A DNA stretch of 9,815 bases from Betaproteobacteria bacterium (GTDB lineage: Bacteria; Pseudomonadota; Gammaproteobacteria; Burkholderiales; Burkholderiaceae_E), in NCBI GenBank assembly GCA_016868095.1, contig VGHV01000066.1:1-9815 (forward strand). Reading direction: 5' to 3'. The notes under the pieces were generated by a model, which made no database searches, was not told the DNA's origin, and saw only the letters and a program-made list of their open reading frames with translations. The translations under genes were made by a program, and so were the position numbers. The first letter of the stretch is position 1, and each line of letters opens with the position of its first letter. Of this stretch, positions 6,020-9,815 are shown piece by piece.

Positions 6020-6697
6020 TTGAATCATCCATTAGCTTTTGAGGCTATTTTGTTTGACTGCGATGGCGTACTGGTCGACAGCGAACCGATCACGCTCAAG
6101 GTTTTGACTGCCTGCTTAAACGATTGGGGATGGCCGCTTCGCTTTGAGGAATGCGTGCAGCATTTTTTGGGCCGCGCCCTGCAGCACGAATTAGATTTGA
6201 TTGAACGACATGCTGGGCGCCGGCCTGATGAAGCATGGATCGCCGAATTTCGCAGGCAACGTGACATCGCCTTGCGCGATCAGGTCCAGGCCACGCCAGG
6301 TATCAAACAAGCACTGAGCGAACTACACCCGAAACTTGAGGGCCGCATCGCTTGCGCCTCGGGCGCGGACCGAAGAAAGATAGAGCTGCAACTCAGCACC
6401 ACGGGTTTGCTGAGTTGGTTCGAGGGTCGAATGTTTAGTGGGCATGAAATGCCCCAAACAAAGCCGGCGCCAGATGTTTATCTGGCAGCAGCAAAGCACT
6501 TGGCGGTCAAAGCACAGCGCTGTCTGGTGGTCGAAGACTCGCCAACCGGTGTCAGAGCGGGCGTTGCGGCAGGCGCAACGGTTATTGGCTTTTTGCCTGC
6601 TACCCGACCTGAAGGCTTGGATCAAAGCTTACTTGAGGCGGGTGCTGTTGCGCTCTTTGACGATATGACTCAACTGCCTCAGTTCATGAGCAGCTAG
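6020..6697 (+). CDS. HAD-superfamily hydrolase, beta-phosphoglucomutase/phosphatase-like
   Basis: Cytoplasmic phosphatase or phosphomutase acting on a small phosphorylated metabolite. From the TTG start the protein has 225 residues. All four HAD motifs are present: motif I FDCDGVLVDSE with nucleophile D13 and acid/base D15, motif II ACASGA with S114, motif III K148 in QTKPAPD, and motif IV VVEDSPTGV with E172 and D173. The DGVLVDSE form and the helical cap between motifs I and II fit the beta-phosphoglucomutase/phosphoglycolate phosphatase subfamily. I chose the TTG at 6020 for its GAAGGA site and normal N-terminus; the ATG at 5975 is the main alternative. sppA begins 12 bases after its stop, so the two genes are probably one transcript. 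Substrate unknown. Confidence 0.88.
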   Translation: MNHPLAFEAILFDCDGVLVDSEPITLKVLTACLNDWGWPLRFEECVQHFLGRALQHELDLIERHAGRRPDEAWIAEFRRQRDIALRDQVQATPGIKQALSELHPKLEGRIACASGADRRKIELQLSTTGLLSWFEGRMFSGHEMPQTKPAPDVYLAAAKHLAVKAQRCLVVEDSPTGVRAGVAAGATVIGFLPATRPEGLDQSLLEAGAVALFDDMTQLPQFMSS

Positions 6698-6703
6698 GGA
6701 GGT
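6698..6703 (+). promoter_or_regulatory. Strong ribosome binding site for the sppA TTG start
   Basis: GGAGGT six bases before the TTG at 6710, directly after the HAD stop codon. It makes the TTG start well supported. Confidence 0.7.
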
Positions 6704-6709
6704 GGCGCC

Positions 6710-8629
6710 TTGTTAGACCGAATCAAGCCATGGATTAAACGATTCGCACGCGCCATCGATCTCGGACGTCGCGTCACCCTAAACCTCCTCTTTTTAGCCT
6801 TCATAGCAGGTGGGCTCTGGTTCGTATTTGCCCAGAGCGAAGACGAAATCCAGGACAACACAGTCTTGGTGCTCGCGCTTCAAGGTCGCCTGGTTGAAGC
6901 CCCAAGCGAGGACGACAAAGAGCAATGGCTCTTTGACTTTATTAACGAAGACCGCCGTGAAGTCGTCCTACCACAGGTGCTTCAAAGCCTTCGAGCGGCA
7001 GCCAAGGACCCAAAGATTAGCAAGGCCCTGTTACTCACCGATGGTTTCGAAGGTGGTGGGCTTGCAAGCATGGACGAACTGGTCAAAGGACTTGCCGAGT
7101 TTCGGGCAAGCGGCAAAAGCATGATTGCCTGGGGCACGCGCTTTGACCAACGCCAGTACTTGATCGCGGCCCAGGCAAGCGAAGTCTTGATGCACCCCAT
7201 GGGGGAACTTTTCATCGAAGGTTTCGGTCGTCGTCGCAATTATTACCGCGATGCACTTGATCGTCTGGGCATCACACCGCATCTCATTCGGGTTGGCGCA
7301 TACAAGTCTGCCGGTGAGCCCTGGGTGGCTAATCGCCCTTCTGAGCAAGCGCTACAAGCTGAGGCGCATGTGATCACCGACCTTTGGAAGCGCTATAGCC
7401 TTGATATCGAGAAAGCGAGAAGCCTGACTGAAGGCCGAGTCGATGCCTTGATGGCAAGTCTTCCGATGGCCCTTCAAAACGAGAAGGGTGATGCCGCCAA
7501 ACTTGCCCTGTCATGGAAGCTCGTCGATGGACTTCAACCCTACCCTGAACTTCGCGAACGCCTCATCCGCGAAGGCGTCAAGGAAGAAAGTTATCGAAGT
7601 TTCAGGCAGATCAACAGCAAGGACTATGCGGCGCTCCATCCCCAAAAGAGCGAAGGCGATTACATCGGCGTTTTGGTCCTTGAGGGCGAAATAAGTGAGC
7701 GTGGCGGCGGCGCGCAATCGATTGGCGGCCGCGAAAGTGCCGAGAAAATTCGCAAGGCTGCAGAAGACGAAAAACTCAAAGCGCTCGTTGTGCGCATTGA
7801 CTCGCCTGGAGGCAGTGCAGTCGGTTCCGAGTTTATTCGGCATGCCCTCGAGCGCTTTCGCCAAAGCGGAAAACCTGTTGTCATATCGATGGGTGATCTG
7901 GCTGCCTCGGGTGGCTATTGGATCGCTTTATCGGCCGACCGAATCATTGCTCATCCCAGCACCATAACAGGTTCGATTGGTGTATTTGGCTTACTGCCAA
8001 CCGCACAGGGCTTGATGGATAAGCTATCGATCCGAACAGGCGGCTACCAGAGCCACTGGCTTGCTGGGGCTTACGACCCGCGCGTTGACCTTGATCCGAG
8101 GATGAAATCCTTGGTGGAAAGCCGCATTCAACACATTTATAAAGACTTTATCGGTCTCACGGCAAGGGCTAGAAAACAACCCATCGAACGCATTGAGCAG
8201 CTCGCGCAAGGTCGCATTTGGTCGGGAGCACAAGCACAAGCGCAGCAACTCGTTGACGAGCTGGGCGGACTCGACGCTGCGGTTGCCTCGGCGCGCAAGC
8301 TACTTGCCGATGCCGCAAACACAGACAGTGCCAAGCCAAGTGAAGCCAAAGCCAAGGAGCGGGCGAAAGCTGCCCAATCAATGAGCGTGCGATATCTGAA
8401 GTCAGACAGCCCAAGGATTGGCGAGCGCATCAAACGATGGTTCGGATCGACGATACAACATTTAGAAGGCCAGCTTAAACGCGAAGTTATTGAATGGCAT
8501 ACGTCACAAGACCCCTTTCAGCGCTTGCTTGGTGAGATTTATCAAGAAGGTCGCTTGGCGGTGCAGTGGCTTGGCAGTGAAGAGCGATGGTCGGCACAGG
8601 CGCATTGTTTTTGCTCACTCGAACCTTGA
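6710..8629 (+). CDS. sppA: Signal peptide peptidase SppA, long form (protease IV, S49 family)
   Basis: Membrane-anchored serine protease that degrades cleaved signal peptides and other membrane-embedded peptides, with its active site on the periplasmic side. The 639-residue protein is of the tandem-domain E. coli type (about 618 residues). An N-terminal membrane anchor lies near 23-41. The N-terminal domain carries the catalytic lysine K199 in GAYKSAGEPW, and the C-terminal domain the nucleophile S400 in MGDLAASGGYWIA, matching the Lys209/Ser409 dyad of E. coli. DSPGGSA (364-370) and TGSIGVFG (420-427) are further S49 signatures. A lysine- and alanine-rich linker near 530-560 leads to a C-terminal tail ending AQAHCFCSLEP. 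The TTG start has a strong GGAGGT site. It follows the HAD gene closely and no terminator is evident after it. Confidence 0.94.
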   Translation: MLDRIKPWIKRFARAIDLGRRVTLNLLFLAFIAGGLWFVFAQSEDEIQDNTVLVLALQGRLVEAPSEDDKEQWLFDFINEDRREVVLPQVLQSLRAAAKDPKISKALLLTDGFEGGGLASMDELVKGLAEFRASGKSMIAWGTRFDQRQYLIAAQASEVLMHPMGELFIEGFGRRRNYYRDALDRLGITPHLIRVGAYKSAGEPWVANRPSEQALQAEAHVITDLWKRYSLDIEKARSLTEGRVDALMASLPMALQNEKGDAAKLALSWKLVDGLQPYPELRERLIREGVKEESYRSFRQINSKDYAALHPQKSEGDYIGVLVLEGEISERGGGAQSIGGRESAEKIRKAAEDEKLKALVVRIDSPGGSAVGSEFIRHALERFRQSGKPVVISMGDLAASGGYWIALSADRIIAHPSTITGSIGVFGLLPTAQGLMDKLSIRTGGYQSHWLAGAYDPRVDLDPRMKSLVESRIQHIYKDFIGLTARARKQPIERIEQLAQGRIWSGAQAQAQQLVDELGGLDAAVASARKLLADAANTDSAKPSEAKAKERAKAAQSMSVRYLKSDSPRIGERIKRWFGSTIQHLEGQLKREVIEWHTSQDPFQRLLGEIYQEGRLAVQWLGSEERWSAQAHCFCSLEP

Positions 8630-8819
8630 ACAGCTGCTCGGGAATCTGAAACCGAGCGCGCCTTGATGGTTAACGAAAGCCTTGACGCGAGGCGACTCTC
8701 GGTGCAGTCTTGTTTACAAAGAGGCACCGAAGGCGCTGCTAAAAAAGCGATGACGCCGCAAGTAGAGCGCTTTCGCCGCAAAAAATAATGATTAATAGAT
8801 GATGACGGAGACAATATCG
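8630..8819 (+). other. Intergenic region between sppA and the second binding protein
   Basis: This 190-base stretch contains one structured repeat (8699-8730) and no convincing terminator. The sppA frame stays open after its TGA up to a TAA at 8786-8788 and includes an ATG at 8666 (40 codons), but that ATG has no ribosome binding site and I do not call a gene. Only weak promoter-like boxes were seen, such as TTGACG at 8682 without a matching -10 box. Confidence 0.5.
8699..8730. repeat. Imperfect hairpin downstream of sppA
   Basis: TCGGTGC (8699-8705) pairs with GCACCGA (8724-8730). Inside, TC/GA and TTGT/ACAA pair again around a two-base loop with small bulges, giving about 13 pairs over 32 bases. 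No T-tract follows on either strand. It could be an mRNA 3'-end stabiliser, a REP-like element or a leader structure of the next gene. Confidence 0.4.
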
Positions 8820-9815
8820 ATGAAACCAACGATGCAAGGCCGACTCGCTTTGAGTGTTGTGAGCCTTGGCTTAGGCCTTGGCCTAGCCCAACAGTCGATC
8901 AATGCCCAGGAGATGCCTGGCTGGGAAAAAGCCCTCTACGAAGCGGCTAAAAAGGAAAAAGAATTTACCGTTTATACAGCGCATTACAGCACCCAAGGTG
9001 CTGCCAATTTGTGTGCTGCGTTTGATAAAAAGTATCCAGGCGTGAAATGTAACTTTGTTCGCACCACGGCACAGGTCGCTTATCAGCGTTATCAACAAGA
9101 TCTCAAAGCTAATAAACCAGTTGCATCGGTTTTCAGCAGTACCGATGTCGGGCACTACCCTCCATTAAAGTCGCAAGGTCAACTGATGGCTTATAAGCCT
9201 AATAACCTAGGTAATATGGTTGACTCTTTAAAGATTTATAATGATCCAGACGGTCACTGGTTGGTAACTTCAACAGGTTTAGTTGTGATAACCTATAACG
9301 ATAGCCTAGTTACTGAAAAGGACGCTCCCAAAAAGTGGACTGATTTGCTCGACCCAAAATGGAAAGAAAAGGTCTCAATTGGTCACCCGGCTTTTAGTGG
9401 CTATGTGGGTACCTGGGTGGTTGCGATGGAAAAAACCTATGGCTGGAGTTACTTCGATCGACTAGAGAAAAATAAGCCCCAAATCGGACGTTCAATTAAC
9501 GATACAGTCACGATGCTCAATGCCAAAGAGCGCTGGGTTGCAGCCGGTCCCGACGCTACAACGCTCCAGAGCAAAGACAAAGGTAATCCAGTTAGCGTCA
9601 TCTACCCAGAGGATGGCTCATTACTCATGGTGTCAATGACTGGCATCCCAAAGAATGCACCATCGCCCAATGCCGCCAAACTTTTTATTGAATTTCTACT
9701 CTCCAAAGAAGCAGCTGAAGTTCAGGTCAAAGACCGGGCGCAATCGGTGATAAAAGGCGTGCGACCTTTACCGGGCGGCAAAGCGATGGATGAAATCAAG
9801 CTATTGAGGCATAGC
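8820..9815 (+). CDS. Periplasmic substrate-binding protein, Fe(III)/family-1 ABC type, C-terminus cut
   Basis: Secreted binding protein of an ABC importer; 332 codons are present and the frame runs open off the right edge, probably only a short way before its end. Residues 1-29 form a Sec signal peptide, with a basic start, a hydrophobic core (LALSVVSLGLGLGLA) and likely cleavage near SINA/QE. The mature part (ALYEAAKKEKEFTVYTAHY, FDKKYPGVK, KWTDLLDPKWKEKV, ANKP, ERWVAAGPDATT and LFIEFLLSKEAAEVQ) is the pattern of the AfuA/FbpA-like and related family-1 proteins. No adjacent tyrosine pair typical of ferric-binding proteins is seen, so the ligand may not be iron. C65 and C77 could form a disulfide. 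GGAG lies nine bases before the ATG. Permease and ATPase genes probably follow outside the window. Confidence 0.88.
   Translation, partial: MKPTMQGRLALSVVSLGLGLGLAQQSINAQEMPGWEKALYEAAKKEKEFTVYTAHYSTQGAANLCAAFDKKYPGVKCNFVRTTAQVAYQRYQQDLKANKPVASVFSSTDVGHYPPLKSQGQLMAYKPNNLGNMVDSLKIYNDPDGHWLVTSTGLVVITYNDSLVTEKDAPKKWTDLLDPKWKEKVSIGHPAFSGYVGTWVVAMEKTYGWSYFDRLEKNKPQIGRSINDTVTMLNAKERWVAAGPDATTLQSKDKGNPVSVIYPEDGSLLMVSMTGIPKNAPSPNAAKLFIEFLLSKEAAEVQVKDRAQSVIKGVRPLPGGKAMDEIKLLRHS

Noticed and set aside
8601..8664. A +1-frame stretch (reading RIVFAHSNLEQLLGN) suggesting a frameshift at the sppA end.
   Set aside because: The in-frame tail AHCFCSLEP looks like a normal SppA C-terminus, so no frameshift is needed.
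8666..8788. A 40-codon plus-strand reading frame downstream of sppA, in the same frame as sppA.
   Set aside because: No ribosome binding site, no recognisable domain, and it overlaps the hairpin. Stop-codon read-through of sppA is not supported.

Overview
The window (about half G+C) reads as chromosomal DNA from a Gram-negative bacterium, most likely a proteobacterium and possibly a Burkholderiales-like betaproteobacterium. The supports are periplasmic binding proteins with Tat- and Sec-type signals, a long-form SppA protease and strong GGAGG-type ribosome binding sites. The genus cannot be fixed from sequence reading alone. I see no IS element, phage gene, CRISPR array, tRNA or rRNA.

Layout. 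(1) Bases 1-3545, minus strand: a carbohydrate-type (CUT1/MalEFGK-like) ABC importer operon, read from right to left. It holds a Tat-exported substrate-binding protein, two permeases and an ATP-binding subunit cut by the left window edge. A 12-bp-stem hairpin sits between the binding-protein gene and the first permease. (2) Bases 3546-3844: a divergent control region with a TTGACA-type promoter for the importer, a promoter candidate facing the other way, and a short perfect palindrome. (3) Bases 3845-5527, plus strand: an HpcH/HpaI-family class II aldolase with all key residues, then a class I SAM-dependent methyltransferase. (4) Bases 5535-5915, minus strand: a small single-domain cupin that converges on the methyltransferase with only 7 bases between stop codons. 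(5) Bases 6020-8629, plus strand: a HAD phosphatase/phosphomutase-like gene and sppA, 12 bases apart and both apparently starting with TTG. (6) Bases 8820-9815, plus strand: a second periplasmic binding protein of the Fe(III)/family-1 type, cut by the right window edge.

How the genes may work together. The importer and the divergent aldolase look like a catabolic unit: uptake of a sugar, polyol or sugar acid, with retro-aldol cleavage of a 2-keto-3-deoxy acid to pyruvate plus an aldehyde as a later step. That link is inferred from position. The cupin, HAD and sppA genes look like housekeeping or stress genes unrelated to the importer. The last gene probably opens a second ABC transporter operon beyond the window.

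I found no clearly new multi-gene system. The points most worth checking are the structured spacer between the importer binding protein and permease, the divergent control region, the terminator-like repeat inside the cupin 3' end, and the true ligand of the second binding protein.
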